A stretch of 63,572 nucleotides of DNA from CALVNN01 sp964393975 (GTDB lineage Bacteria > Bacillota > Clostridia > Christensenellales > UBA1242), in assembly GCA_964393975.1 (NCBI GenBank), contig CAYMVO010000006.1, forward strand, positions 1 through 63,572, written 5' to 3'. Within the stretch, counting starts at the first letter, position 1. Each line of letters opens with the position of its first letter. Made by a program: the position numbers and the translations under genes. This document shows, in pieces, positions 26,956-36,038 of this stretch. The notes under the pieces are model-generated. The model searched no databases. It saw only the letters and a program-made list of their open reading frames with translations, and had not been told where the DNA came from.

Positions 26956-28731
26956 CTACACAATTTTATTTGTAAATTGACTCTTATAAAGTTCAGTATA
27001 AAAACCACCCTTTTCTAATAAATCTTTGTGTTTACCACTTTCTATAATATTTCCATTTTTAATTACTAAAATAAGATCGGCGTTTTTAATAGTAGATAAT
27101 CTATGAGCGATGACAAAAGATGTTCTTTTTTCACTCAATTTATCCATAGATTTTTGTAACTGCAACTCTGTACGTGTATCAACATTACTAGTAGCTTCAT
27201 CTAAAATGAGAAGAGGCGCGTCTTTTAGCATAGCTCGAGCAATAGTGAGGAGTTGTTTTTGTCCTGCGGAAATGCTAGTATCGTCTTTAATAATTGTATC
27301 ATATTTATCAGGCAAAGAATTAATAAATGTATCTATCTCGCACACTTTACAGACATTAACAATATCTTCTTCCGTTTTACCTGTGATATTAAATAGTAGG
27401 TTTTCTTTAATAGTACCCTCAAACATCCACGTGTCTTGTAAAACCATACTAAACAGATTATGAATCGTTTCACGTGTCATGGTGGATGTAGGAATACCAT
27501 CTATTAAAATCTCACCCGAATCAACATCGTAAAATCGCATTAAAAGATTTACCAAAGTAGTCTTACCTGCACCAGTAGGACCTACAATTGCGACTTTACT
27601 CCCCGCTTTAATCTTGACAGAAAAATCATTAATAACAGGCGTATCATCGTATGCAAAATGAACATTTTTAAATTCAACTTCGCCTCGTACATTATCTAAT
27701 ATTTTGGTTTTATTGCTCTCATCACTCATTTCTTCTAATTTTAAGAAATCTAACACACGCGTGCTAGAGGCACTAGCTGATTGTAGACTTGTAAGCCCTT
27801 GTGCTATTTGTCCTAAAGGTTGTGTAAAAAACCTTATATACAACATAAACGCTACAATTGTACCCACTTCAATAACTCCATCCATTAAGAGAACTGAACC
27901 CACTATACAAACAACTACAAATCCAAGACTTCCAACAAAACTCATAAATGGTTGCATAAGTCCAGATAAAAATTGTGAGTTTAAATCTGCTTTGTAAACA
28001 CCTTGATTAAGCTCATTAAATTTACTTAAATCATTTGCTTTTGCATTGCAAGTAGTGATAGAATCGTGACCACTAAAACTCTCTTCTATATGTCCATTTA
28101 GAGCACCTAGTTTTTCTTGCCTCTGTTTAAAATATTTTTGAGATTTTCTCATTATAACCCCTGTCAAAGCAAAACCTAAAATAGATGCACCTATCGCGGA
28201 TAAAGCCATTATCCAGTTTGTTATAAGCATCATAACAAGACTACCTACCAAAAGAACAATTGCACTTATAAGCGAAGATGATGAATTGTTTAGAGATTGA
28301 CCAATTGTATCTGCATCATTGGTAATACGACTCAAAATATCACCTTTGCTGTTTTTATCAATAGTTTTTAGAGGTAATTTGTTTATTTTATTTAAAATAC
28401 TTGTTCTGAGTCTCTGTACTACTTTTTGCGTGATATGAGATATAATAACACCTTCAGTAAGAGTAAATAAGGCACTTGCGATGTAAATTATTACTAATAC
28501 GATTGCTACACTGGTCACAGCATCAATATCAACACCCGTTATTAATCCATCTTTTATAAGATTTGTTATTTTTGATAATTGATTTGGACCGATTAATTCC
28601 AAAACAACTCCCGCCACTGCTAAAACTATAGCGATTATAAGTGGAAAACAATATTTTTTACACAACTTTAAAATGTTAAATATAGGTTTTAAATAAGAAG
28701 ACTTATTTATGTTTTGCTTTTTATTTTTCAT
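26956..28731 (-). CDS. ABC exporter subunit with canonical catalytic site residues
   Basis: The product is 591 aa. GGAGG lies upstream of the ATG, and only two bases separate it from the previous gene's stop. A six-helix membrane domain (about 30-320) is followed by Walker A VGPTGAGKTT (about 380), signature SISAGQKQ (variant of LSGGQ), Walker B LLILDEATS with catalytic Glu, and H-loop IAHRLST. The partner gene has the opposite set of changes, as in heterodimeric multidrug exporters such as TM287/288 and BmrCD. The pair probably expels drugs or lipids from the membrane. Confidence 0.88.
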   Translation of the reverse strand: MKNKKQNINKSSYLKPIFNILKLCKKYCFPLIIAIVLAVAGVVLELIGPNQLSKITNLIKDGLITGVDIDAVTSVAIVLVIIYIASALFTLTEGVIISHITQKVVQRLRTSILNKINKLPLKTIDKNSKGDILSRITNDADTIGQSLNNSSSSLISAIVLLVGSLVMMLITNWIMALSAIGASILGFALTGVIMRKSQKYFKQRQEKLGALNGHIEESFSGHDSITTCNAKANDLSKFNELNQGVYKADLNSQFLSGLMQPFMSFVGSLGFVVVCIVGSVLLMDGVIEVGTIVAFMLYIRFFTQPLGQIAQGLTSLQSASASSTRVLDFLKLEEMSDESNKTKILDNVRGEVEFKNVHFAYDDTPVINDFSVKIKAGSKVAIVGPTGAGKTTLVNLLMRFYDVDSGEILIDGIPTSTMTRETIHNLFSMVLQDTWMFEGTIKENLLFNITGKTEEDIVNVCKVCEIDTFINSLPDKYDTIIKDDTSISAGQKQLLTIARAMLKDAPLLILDEATSNVDTRTELQLQKSMDKLSEKRTSFVIAHRLSTIKNADLILVIKNGNIIESGKHKDLLEKGGFYTELYKSQFTNKIV

Positions 28732-28733
28732 AA

Positions 28734-30479
28734 TTATAACTCCTCCTTACTTAATTGTGATGTAGCAATACTCTTGTAAATATCGCATTTTTTTAACAAC
28801 TCTTTATGTGTGCCTTCGCCAATTATATTTCCATTATCCAAAACAATAATCTTATCAGCATTCATAATAGTGCCGACTCTTTGTGCGACAATAACACAAG
28901 TGGTTCCAGTAAGTTTATCAGCAATTTCACTGCGTACTTTTTTATCTGTCCTAAAGTCTAACGCAGAAAAACTATCATCAAATATAATAATTTCGGGTTT
29001 ACGAGCTATGGCGCGTGCTAAAGATAATCTTTGTTTTTGCCCACCCGATAAGTTGCTTCCGCCTTGTGAAATAGGTGAATTTTCTTCATCATCTAATTTA
29101 TCTACAAATTCTTTACTAGCAGATATTTCTAGAGCTTCATTTATATTTGTCGGCACCTCACCATTTACGGTACCGAGAGTAATATTACTCTTGACCGTAC
29201 CACTAAACAATTCAGCTTTTTGAGGGACATAAGCAATTCTTGAGTAAAGTAAATCAAATGGAATATCTTTTATATTTACACCATCAATTAACACTTCACC
29301 TTCTGTCACATCATAAAGTCTTGCCATTAATTGAACCACACTTGTTTTACCTGAACCAGTCGCACCGATAATTGCAAGCGTCTCACCTTTATTAACTTTA
29401 AAACTCAAATTTTTTAATATATATTCGCTAGCGCTTGGGTATTTAAAATTAACATTTTTAAATTCTATAGTACCACACTCTTTAGGTGAAAATGGAGTGC
29501 GGTTTTCGTATATAACGTTTTTAGTCTCTAAGACTTCATTTATACGCTTTGCACTAACTATCGCTCTAGGCATCATCACAAACACTAAAATCAACATTAC
29601 AAATGAAAAGATAATCATTGCTGAATAGTTTATAAACACTATCATATCACCAAACATAGCTATCTTTTCACTCATTCCAACATCATTAATTATGTATGCT
29701 CCTATCCAATAAATAGCAAGTGATAACCCACTCATAATAAGCATCATAACAGGAAACATAATACTGAGCATTTTGTTTGTGAAAATGTTTGTTTTAGTCA
29801 ATTCATTATTAACACTTTCAAATTTGTTTGTTTCATATTCTTCCGCATTGAAGGCACGCACGACTCTTATTCCATTCAAGTTTTCTCGTGCCGTACGATT
29901 TAAACCATCGGTAAGATTTTGTATTTTTTTATATTTTGGAATCACTAATAAACCAATAACGCTAACGGTGAGTAATAGTATAACCACACCAACACCTGTC
30001 GCGAGTGTCCATTGCCAGCCTTTTCCTAAAATCTTTATTATAGCCCACACAGCAGTAATAGGTGCTTTCAGTAATAAGACAAGCCCCATTGCCGTAAACA
30101 TTTGTATTTGTGAGATATCATTTGTTGACCTAGTGATTAGACTATTAGTGCTAAATTGATTCATTTCTGTCTTTGAAAAATTTTGTACTTTCTCATATAG
30201 TTTCTTACGTGTAATTACCGACAAGTCCGCTGAAATTCGAGCGGATAAGTACCCAGTCATAATAGCAAGTAATAAACTACCTAAAGCGCAAGCAATCATT
30301 TTTAATCCTGCGATAATAATATCGTATGTTTCATTACCTGCGGTTTGCGTGAGTACGAGTATATCACTCATATAGTCAGGTAATTTTAAATCGAGATACA
30401 CCATCCCGCATACTAAACATAAACAAATCGCCATCATACCGTAATCAATGGTTTTTAAGTTTTTTAACAATTTAAACAT
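28734..30479 (-). CDS. ABC exporter subunit with degenerate catalytic site
   Basis: The product is 581 aa. The ATG at 30479 has GGGAG seven bases upstream. The membrane domain covers about 10-300. Walker A is IGATGSGKTS and the signature is intact (NLSGGQKQR), but Walker B is IIIFDDSFS, with Asp for the catalytic Glu, and the H-loop reads VAQRVGT, with Gln for His. These are known hallmarks of the degenerate half of heterodimeric exporters. It is the first gene of the two-gene operon. Two near-identical 15-bp repeats lie upstream and may be operators. Confidence 0.88.
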   Translation of the reverse strand: MFKLLKNLKTIDYGMMAICLCLVCGMVYLDLKLPDYMSDILVLTQTAGNETYDIIIAGLKMIACALGSLLLAIMTGYLSARISADLSVITRKKLYEKVQNFSKTEMNQFSTNSLITRSTNDISQIQMFTAMGLVLLLKAPITAVWAIIKILGKGWQWTLATGVGVVILLLTVSVIGLLVIPKYKKIQNLTDGLNRTARENLNGIRVVRAFNAEEYETNKFESVNNELTKTNIFTNKMLSIMFPVMMLIMSGLSLAIYWIGAYIINDVGMSEKIAMFGDMIVFINYSAMIIFSFVMLILVFVMMPRAIVSAKRINEVLETKNVIYENRTPFSPKECGTIEFKNVNFKYPSASEYILKNLSFKVNKGETLAIIGATGSGKTSVVQLMARLYDVTEGEVLIDGVNIKDIPFDLLYSRIAYVPQKAELFSGTVKSNITLGTVNGEVPTNINEALEISASKEFVDKLDDEENSPISQGGSNLSGGQKQRLSLARAIARKPEIIIFDDSFSALDFRTDKKVRSEIADKLTGTTCVIVAQRVGTIMNADKIIVLDNGNIIGEGTHKELLKKCDIYKSIATSQLSKEEL

Positions 30480-30505
30480 AGTAAGCTCCCTAACAATAAA
30501 CAAAT

Positions 30506-30556
30506 AACACTTAGTATTAAAGCTATTTTAAAAAAACTCTAAACACTAAGTATTAA
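30506..30556. promoter_or_regulatory. Two 15-bp direct repeats upstream of ABC exporter operon
   Basis: AACACTTAGTATTAA (30506-30520) and AACACTAAGTATTAA (30542-30556) differ at one base and are centred 36 bp apart. They lie 27-77 bp before the ATG. They look like regulator binding sites; no regulator gene is adjacent. Confidence 0.4.
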
Positions 30557-30808
30557 CAAATTATTTTATACAATATTAATATGAAATCATAATGAAAGAT
30601 GCAAACAAATTATGCAATTTATTTTTAGATTTGTTAAAAATGTAATCTTATAATTGTGTTTTGTGAAAAGGTTTACGAAATGATATTTTTCTTTTTAAAC
30701 AAAATTTGTTGATGTAAATATATCAATTTAATAAAATACTTAGGTGATAAATTTAGGTTAGTATAATTGCAAGTTAATTGTTAATACTAGTAATAGGAGG
30801 TATAAATT

Positions 30809-31003
30809 ATGAAAAAAGAAATTACAACAAAAGATTTAATGTCATTAAATGAGTTAATGACCTTTGAAAATTGGATGGCTATCAAAATGAAAGCGTGTAG
30901 CGAGACTTGCGTAATCGGACAAAAAGATATGTTTTTAGAATTCGCTGATTTACACGCTGAAAACCATCAAAAATTACTAAAATATTTAGAGAGAAATGCT
31001 TAA
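30809..31003 (+). CDS. Small protein paired with CotF-like gene
   Basis: The product is 64 aa. AGGAGG precedes the ATG by eight bases. The sequence starts TTKDLMSLNELMTFENWMAIKMKACSE and ends with a helix HAENHQKLLKYLE, resembling the small coat-like proteins that sit before CotF-family genes in sporulating Clostridia. The His/Glu-rich helices suggest a ferritin-like helical bundle half. It is nine bases from the next gene and so in one operon with it. The spore-coat role is inferred. Confidence 0.6.
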   Translation: MKKEITTKDLMSLNELMTFENWMAIKMKACSETCVIGQKDMFLEFADLHAENHQKLLKYLERNA

Positions 31004-31012
31004 GGAGTAAAT

Positions 31013-31291
31013 ATGGAATTCACAGAAAAAGAAACTTTACAAGATGCGCTTATTGCACATAAATTTTTAATTAATATGTATACTCAGTTTTCGATAGAAT
31101 GTTCTAATATCAAACTAAGAAATTTGTTTGAAGAAAATTGTAATATGACATTAGAACATAATTTAAAACTTTTTAATATTATGAATGATAAAGGTTTTTA
31201 CCCCACAACACCTGCAACAGTTAAAGATATTAAAAATACAATTACTATGCATAAACAAATGCAAACTGAATTGGAAGATAAATTATCTTAA
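31013..31291 (+). CDS. CotF-family spore coat-like protein
   Basis: The product is 92 aa. AAGGAG precedes the ATG. It matches the Coat_F domain (PF07875): FTEKETLQDALIAHKFLINMY, IECSNIKLRNLF, then a long helix and the ending MNDKGFYPTTPA (like M-x-x-x-G-W-Y-P-V-x-P-A). In Bacillus CotF is an inner coat protein. The Clostridia have many paralogues whose roles are not settled. A strong terminator follows. Confidence 0.75.
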   Translation: MEFTEKETLQDALIAHKFLINMYTQFSIECSNIKLRNLFEENCNMTLEHNLKLFNIMNDKGFYPTTPATVKDIKNTITMHKQMQTELEDKLS

Positions 31292-31301
31292 ACCACATAA
31301 T

Positions 31302-31333
31302 AAAGGAACTAGATTTTAGTTCCTTTTTGTTTG
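31302..31333 (+). terminator. Terminator of the CotF-like operon
   Basis: A perfect 10-bp stem (31302-31311 with 31317-31326) with a 5-nt loop, followed by TTGTTTG. Confidence 0.8.
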
Positions 31334-31401
31334 TAGTTACACTTTATATAAGAACATATAGCTTTATATGACATTTTATAGAGAAATTTACAATTTAAAA
31401 A

Positions 31402-31430
31402 TTGACTTTTAAAGATTTGAATGTTATACT
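31402..31430 (+). promoter_or_regulatory. Promoter of pnuC-like gene
   Basis: TTGACT (31402-31407), 17 bp, TATACT (31425-31430), with TGT just before the -10 box. No riboswitch was recognised in the short leader. Confidence 0.7.
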
Positions 31431-31457
31431 TATACCATTGTTTTTTAGGAGATTTAT

Positions 31458-32351
31458 ATGGAAGATAAACTAAAGAAAAAGTTTTGGTTAGTTAGATTAT
31501 GGAATTATTTTACTACTTATGAGAAAATATGGTTATTCTCGCTTTGCACATTAGGCGTGTTATTTGCTTGTTTGTTTCCTGAAGATGATGGAGCGTTTAC
31601 ATGGCTTAAAGTTATAGAACTTATAGTTATAGTTGGTGGTTGCTCTTGTGAACTTTTACTAAGTAAACAATCAAAATGGGCGTTTATTGTGTCATTTGTA
31701 CTTTATGATTTAACACAAATCATTGTGTACACCTTTAACGGCTACTATATAAGTGCATTTTTTGAGATTGTCTTTTGGGTTCCTATCTTATTTATAAGTT
31801 TTCATTTTTGGAGTAAATGGCAAGATAAAGAAAAGAGCGAACTTACAGCTGTAAAAGAGATTAATTTAAAAAGAGACCTTATAATATTTTTAAGTGTACT
31901 TATGGCATCTATTACTGTTGGTTTATTATTTCTTTATATTGATGAATTAGCGTTAAAATTTAGTGATGCAATTAGCTCAGTAATTACAGCAATCATTCCA
32001 AGTGCAACGGCTTATGAAAGTGGTTTATCATCATACTGGCATCTAGATGCATTAGCAAATACTTTTAGTGTTTGTAATGGACTTTTCTTGGTTTTAAGAT
32101 TTAAAGAACAATGGATACCTTGGATTGGGGTAGCGCTTGTAGAAGCAGTAATGTGGATATTAAGTGGTCAATACATAATGTTAATATTATCATTAGGTTA
32201 TTTAATGAATAGTACTTATGGACTTATAATGTGGCAAAAATATATAAAGAATCATCCAAGCGCTAATAGTAAACAAGTTACTACAAACAAAAATCTATCT
32301 AGCAACAATATTGAAGTTAATCAAAACACAACTGATATTGAAGAAAAATAA
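31458..32351 (+). CDS. pnuC: PnuC-family nicotinamide riboside transporter
   Basis: The product is 297 aa. TAGGAG lies upstream of the ATG. There are seven or so membrane segments, starting IWLFSLCTLGVLFACLF and including IELIVIVGGCSCELLL. The family motif YWHLDALANTFSVCNGLF (about 195-212), with the W-x-x-D-x-x-x-x-x-x-x-x-x-x-x-x-x pattern near the pore, is followed by QWIPWIGVALVEAVMW. PnuC carries nicotinamide riboside down its gradient for NAD synthesis. It is a bit longer than Enterobacteria PnuC, with a polar C-terminal tail of about 30 residues. Confidence 0.82.
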   Translation: MEDKLKKKFWLVRLWNYFTTYEKIWLFSLCTLGVLFACLFPEDDGAFTWLKVIELIVIVGGCSCELLLSKQSKWAFIVSFVLYDLTQIIVYTFNGYYISAFFEIVFWVPILFISFHFWSKWQDKEKSELTAVKEINLKRDLIIFLSVLMASITVGLLFLYIDELALKFSDAISSVITAIIPSATAYESGLSSYWHLDALANTFSVCNGLFLVLRFKEQWIPWIGVALVEAVMWILSGQYIMLILSLGYLMNSTYGLIMWQKYIKNHPSANSKQVTTNKNLSSNNIEVNQNTTDIEEK

Positions 32352-32420
32352 TAGATTACAAAAAACTTTAATTGTTTATCAAAAGAATTAAAAATAAAAC
32401 CCTTTATGAGTTTTTAAAAA

Positions 32421-32457
32421 AAAAATTGTGCTTTAAATTTGGCACAATCTTTTTTAT
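32421..32457. terminator. Bidirectional terminator between pnuC and eno
   Basis: ATTGTGC (32425-32431) pairs with GCACAAT (32442-32448). On the plus strand CTTTTTTAT follows; on the minus strand a run of about ten T follows, so it can serve both converging genes. Confidence 0.75.
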
Positions 32458-32469
32458 ATATGACAATTT

Positions 32470-33783
32470 TTATTTGAGATATTTAGAAAACGATTCTTTA
32501 CCCGCACTAAAATTAGCACGTTCACCCAACTCTTCCTCTATTCTAAGAAGTTGATTAAACTTAGACACACGGTCGGTTCGAGATGGGGCGCCTGTTTTTA
32601 TTTGTCCTACATTCATAGCGACCGCAAGATCAGCTATTGTGGTATCTTCGGTTTCACCGCTCCTATGTGACACAATAGCAGTAAAATTATTATTTTTAGC
32701 AAGATTAATAGCATCTATCGTTTCACTGAGCGTTCCTATTTGGTTGATTTTAATAAGTATACTATTTGCACTTTTTTGCTCTATACCTTGGTTTAAACGA
32801 ACACAGTTTGTCACAAATAAATCATCACCGACGATTTGTACACGTTCACCAAGTTTATTTGTAAACTCACTCCATCCTTCAAAATCTTCCTCGTCTAACG
32901 GATCCTCAATAGAAACGATAGGATATTTAACAATCATATCCTTCCAAAAATCAATCATTTCATCTCGTGAATAAAGTTTGTTTGATTTCCAAAAATAATA
33001 CTTTCCATTAGCGCCGATTTTTTTAGCTTCATTAAACATTTCACTACTAGCAACATCCACCGCTAAACAAAAATCTTTTTTAGGTGTATAACCTGCTTGT
33101 GTAATTGCTTCTAAAATGATTTTAAAAGCATCTTCATCACTCTTTAATTTAGGGGCAAAACCACCTTCATCACCGACTGCAGTACTTAAACCTTTCTGTT
33201 TTAAAATAGATTTTAAATTATGAAATACCTCTACACACATTTTTAACGCTTTACTAAAAGTGTCAGCCCCTACTGGGATTATCATAAATTCTTGGATATT
33301 TAAACTGCTATCCGCATGTTTCCCGCCATTAATCACATTCATCATAGGCATTGGTAATTCATATATTTGACGACAACAAATATGTTTGTAAAGCGGTTTG
33401 TTTTGTGATATAGCGCCTGCTTTAGCCACTGCCAGAGAAACACCTAATATAGCATTTGCTCCAAGATTAGACTTGTTTTTTGTCCCATCTAACTTTATCA
33501 ACTCGTTATCTATTTGTTTTTGATTTGAAGCACTCATTCCTAAAATGCAGGGCGCTATTATATTATTAACATTCTTGACTGCTTTATGTACAGACTTACC
33601 CATATAATCTGTTTTATCATTATCTCTTAATTCTACTGCTTCATATTTACCTGTTGAAGCACCCGAAGGTACCGACGCTCTAGCACTGATACCACTATTT
33701 AATGTGACTTCTACCTCAACAGTTGGATTACCTCTACTATCCAATATTTGTCTTGCGTGTAATTTTGTAATTATATCATTCAT
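32470..33783 (-). CDS. eno: Enolase
   Basis: The product is 437 aa, close to the usual 430. GGAG lies seven bases before the ATG. It turns 2-phosphoglycerate into phosphoenolpyruvate in glycolysis. Seen are the N-terminal ARQILDSRGNPTVEVEV, SGASTGKYEA (loop 1), AVGDEGGFAP with catalytic Glu, metal ligands in AVDVAS, SIEDPLDEED and VGDDLFVTN, the catalytic Lys in ILIKINQIGT, and the family signature IVSHRSGETED. All key residues are kept. It is co-transcribed with the small gene 14 bases upstream. Confidence 0.97.
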   Translation of the reverse strand: MNDIITKLHARQILDSRGNPTVEVEVTLNSGISARASVPSGASTGKYEAVELRDNDKTDYMGKSVHKAVKNVNNIIAPCILGMSASNQKQIDNELIKLDGTKNKSNLGANAILGVSLAVAKAGAISQNKPLYKHICCRQIYELPMPMMNVINGGKHADSSLNIQEFMIIPVGADTFSKALKMCVEVFHNLKSILKQKGLSTAVGDEGGFAPKLKSDEDAFKIILEAITQAGYTPKKDFCLAVDVASSEMFNEAKKIGANGKYYFWKSNKLYSRDEMIDFWKDMIVKYPIVSIEDPLDEEDFEGWSEFTNKLGERVQIVGDDLFVTNCVRLNQGIEQKSANSILIKINQIGTLSETIDAINLAKNNNFTAIVSHRSGETEDTTIADLAVAMNVGQIKTGAPSRTDRVSKFNQLLRIEEELGERANFSAGKESFSKYLK

Positions 33784-33797
33784 TTTAATACTCCTTT

Positions 33798-34187
33798 TTA
33801 ATTTGCGTAAATTATATGGTTTATTTCCTTAATGGTATTAAGATCAATAATAATTTTTTGTTTTGTCTTTTCTAATATTAACTCATTTACTTCTTTTTGT
33901 GATAAAAGCAACTCACTTAAATCATAAATAAGAGTGTTTAATTGAATTATTAGTTCTAAACTTGTTGCTAAATCATAATCATTTACCGCATCACAATTTA
34001 TACCTATAAGTTCGAATAATTCTTCATAAACATCTTTAATTAACGTAGCTAGTAAATTCTGCGCTTCCTTAGTGTACTTTTGGCAATTTTCCACATCCGC
34101 ATCATTTATGGCGATTTCGCTTTTTAAAATAAGTCTTGCGAGATAACTCGTATTTTCTATAGCCTCATATACTGTTTTGTTATCCAT
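33798..34187 (-). CDS. Small helical protein upstream of eno, unknown function
   Basis: The product is 129 aa. The ATG at 34187 is set by GGAGG eight bases upstream; a longer frame lacks a site. The sequence is acidic and almost entirely helical, with Leu/Ile repeats (LARLILKSEIA, LLATLIKDVYEELFEL, LIYDLSELLL), perhaps a small helical bundle. No motif is recognised. It shares a good promoter with eno. Confidence 0.65.
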   Translation of the reverse strand: MDNKTVYEAIENTSYLARLILKSEIAINDADVENCQKYTKEAQNLLATLIKDVYEELFELIGINCDAVNDYDLATSLELIIQLNTLIYDLSELLLSQKEVNELILEKTKQKIIIDLNTIKEINHIIYAN

Positions 34188-34219
34188 TCCAAAAACCTCC
34201 AAAATCATAATTATAAAAT

Positions 34220-34248
34220 ATTTTATCACATTTCTAAAACCTTAACAA
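34220..34248 (-). promoter_or_regulatory. Promoter of the hypothetical-eno operon
   Basis: On the minus strand TTGTTA (34243-34248), 17 bp, TAAAAT (34220-34225) with an extended TGA before it. Confidence 0.6.
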
Positions 34249-34441
34249 TAAAAAAACCTATTTTTTTTTAGTTTAAGACTAAAGAAAAAATCTCATTCCA
34301 GCTTGTGAAGAATATTTTGTTGATAATATTTTATTAATTAATTTGATTTACCATAAACAATAGAATTAATTAGATATTTATTCATATCTCAAACTAATCC
34401 TTATAAAAAATAAAACAAACCTTGAATTTTCTTAGTTCATT

Positions 34442-34974
34442 TTATTTTTGTATTACACAACACGATTCACAAAAATGTGCGGATTGCTTTATTTTCGCGC
34501 CACAAGAATGGCAATATTTAGTTTTACTTTCAACTTTTTATTCGACTTCTCTTTCGCTTATTTCAAAATCTTTTAAATTCACATCGGATAAAAACACTTC
34601 TTCGCCTTGAAAATTTGTGATTTCAAGTTTTTGATTGTTAACAAACACCGCAAAGATAGGAGCGGACAGACTGACTCCGATATTGACTTTCACACATAAA
34701 CTTGAAGTTTGTAAAAACAAAGTCCCACCATTAATTGAATATGTTCTTGGTTTAGAATCAACAAGTTTATCATTGATAAACAATTTCCCATCGCTAAAAA
34801 TTGAACCTGGAATAAAAGAAATTTTTACGCTATTAAGAAAGAAAAAATATATTTTTCTAAATTTTTTGTGTATTGTATATAATACACTGTTAACCAAGTT
34901 AATACAGCCACACCTAAAATCACAGAAATTGAAACAATAATTACATCATCTAATTCCATTTTTTTTAAACTCAT
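34442..34974 (-). pseudogene. Broken single-pass membrane protein with C-terminal zinc ribbon
   Basis: Three collinear pieces on the minus strand make one gene. ATG at 34974 begins MSLKKMELDD and a membrane span (IIVSISVILGVAVLTWL). A one-base shift at a T6 run (on the minus strand, about 34840-34860) moves the reading frame, after which come about 95 residues with GSIFSDGKLFIN and VSLSAPIFAVFVNNQ. A TAA at 34538-34540 then interrupts, and the same frame goes on to a zinc ribbon, CHSCGAKI and CESC, ending at 34442. So one frameshift and one nonsense codon. Related genes may encode small membrane zinc-ribbon proteins; function unknown. Confidence 0.65.
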
Positions 34975-35008
34975 TCTCTTTTGCAAAAACTAATTATTAC
35001 ATCAATAA

Positions 35009-35253
35009 ATAACTATTGGTAATAATAGCAATTTTTAATTCTGTATTATTTTTTTCGCGAAAGAACACTAAATAGAAAATACGTTATAACTTAAAAATTT
35101 TTCCCGATTAAATCTATCCACATCAAACAAACTTTCTACTATTTTTTCATCAACATTGTCTTGAGTAAGAAAGTATAAATCTATCAAATAATGACCTTTT
35201 CCATCGTAATCACATCAGTAACAAGTCACTGTAGGTTCACTTAATACAACCAT
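35009..35253 (-). pseudogene. Decayed second copy of RiPP precursor fused to radical SAM fragments
   Basis: ATG at 35253 begins the same precursor as at 38635 (MVVLSEPTVTCY), but the next codon is TGA instead of TGC, and a later Cys is Tyr. The frame then joins, by a deletion, a piece like residues 80-118 of the radical SAM enzyme (YLIDLYFLTQDNVDEK and onward) and stops. A separate bit at 35013-35042 matches the radical SAM gene at about 37965-37996. These pieces are remnants of a duplicated operon. Confidence 0.75.
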
Positions 35254-35706
35254 GACAAATTCCTCATTTTTATTTAAATTACAACATAACTAAAATAATC
35301 TGTCAACAATCTTATAACTATATTCTATTGATAGTAAACTTCGATACCATTACATAATATTTTTAAGACAAAAAAAGTATCAGCGAAAAATATTATAAGA
35401 TCACATCGAAATGAGAAACCACCCTACTAATTTAGATTTCACATAAACCAAGAAACTAATTATACAAGCCATAAATATAGAGATTTACTCAAATATCTAA
35501 AAGTAAAATCAACCTATATGACAACGATGTAGTAAAATCATTTTTCTCAAATTTTAAGAGAGTGAAAATAAATCATTATAGTTACGAGTATATTAAAGAA
35601 TTACAAGAAGCCTTTATAAACTATTACAATGCTTATAGATCATATTCTTGCTTAAAAAACAAAACGAACCCCAAGTTTTGCTCATGGTTCGTTTTATTCT
35701 TCTCTG
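35191..35706. repeat. About 516-bp direct repeat, copy A
   Basis: It is collinear with 38573-39092 at roughly 93 percent identity by eye. It covers the broken precursor, its promoter region, the IS3 transposase remnant and a copy of the tRNA-Leu terminator, but not the tRNA. Confidence 0.85.
35400..35670 (+). mobile_element. IS3-family transposase remnant, copy A
   Basis: Translation in pieces gives FRFHINQETNYTSHKYRDLL (like the H-S-D-Q-G-x-Q-Y-T-S core) and, in another frame, YDNDVVKSFFSNFK (like C-Y-D-N-A-x-x-E-S-F-F). The catalytic Glu is Lys and stops interrupt, so it is dead. No terminal repeats were found. A second copy lies at 38788-39058. Confidence 0.7.
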
Positions 35707-36038
35707 TGTATATACAACCAAAAGTCTTTTTTTGATTATTTTTCTTTGATTTTGCGACTGATTTTGATTATCACAAACTTTTTAATTATTTTTGATTTCT
35801 TGCTGTTTGATTTTGCAACAGCATTTTTTGATTTTGCGAAAATCAAAGTTTTGTTTTAATCAAACATTAAGTTTATTTGTTATTGTAGCCAAATATCTTA
35901 TTGATTGCGTTATTTATGACTTCATCGCGATAAAAATAATACATATAGCGAATATTTCTTTAATAACCTCTTCTCATAGTATTTTTACTTTTATTTTAAT
36001 TATTAAATGTACCAAATTACTTTATTAATAAGTAATAA
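35707..36038. other. A+T-rich spacer with degenerate TTTGATTTTGC repeats
   Basis: Short degenerate copies of TTTGATTTTGC occur between about 35730 and 35850. TTTGATTTT (35827-35835) pairs with AAAATCAAA (35839-35847), followed by a T-rich stretch. No gene seen. Confidence 0.5.
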
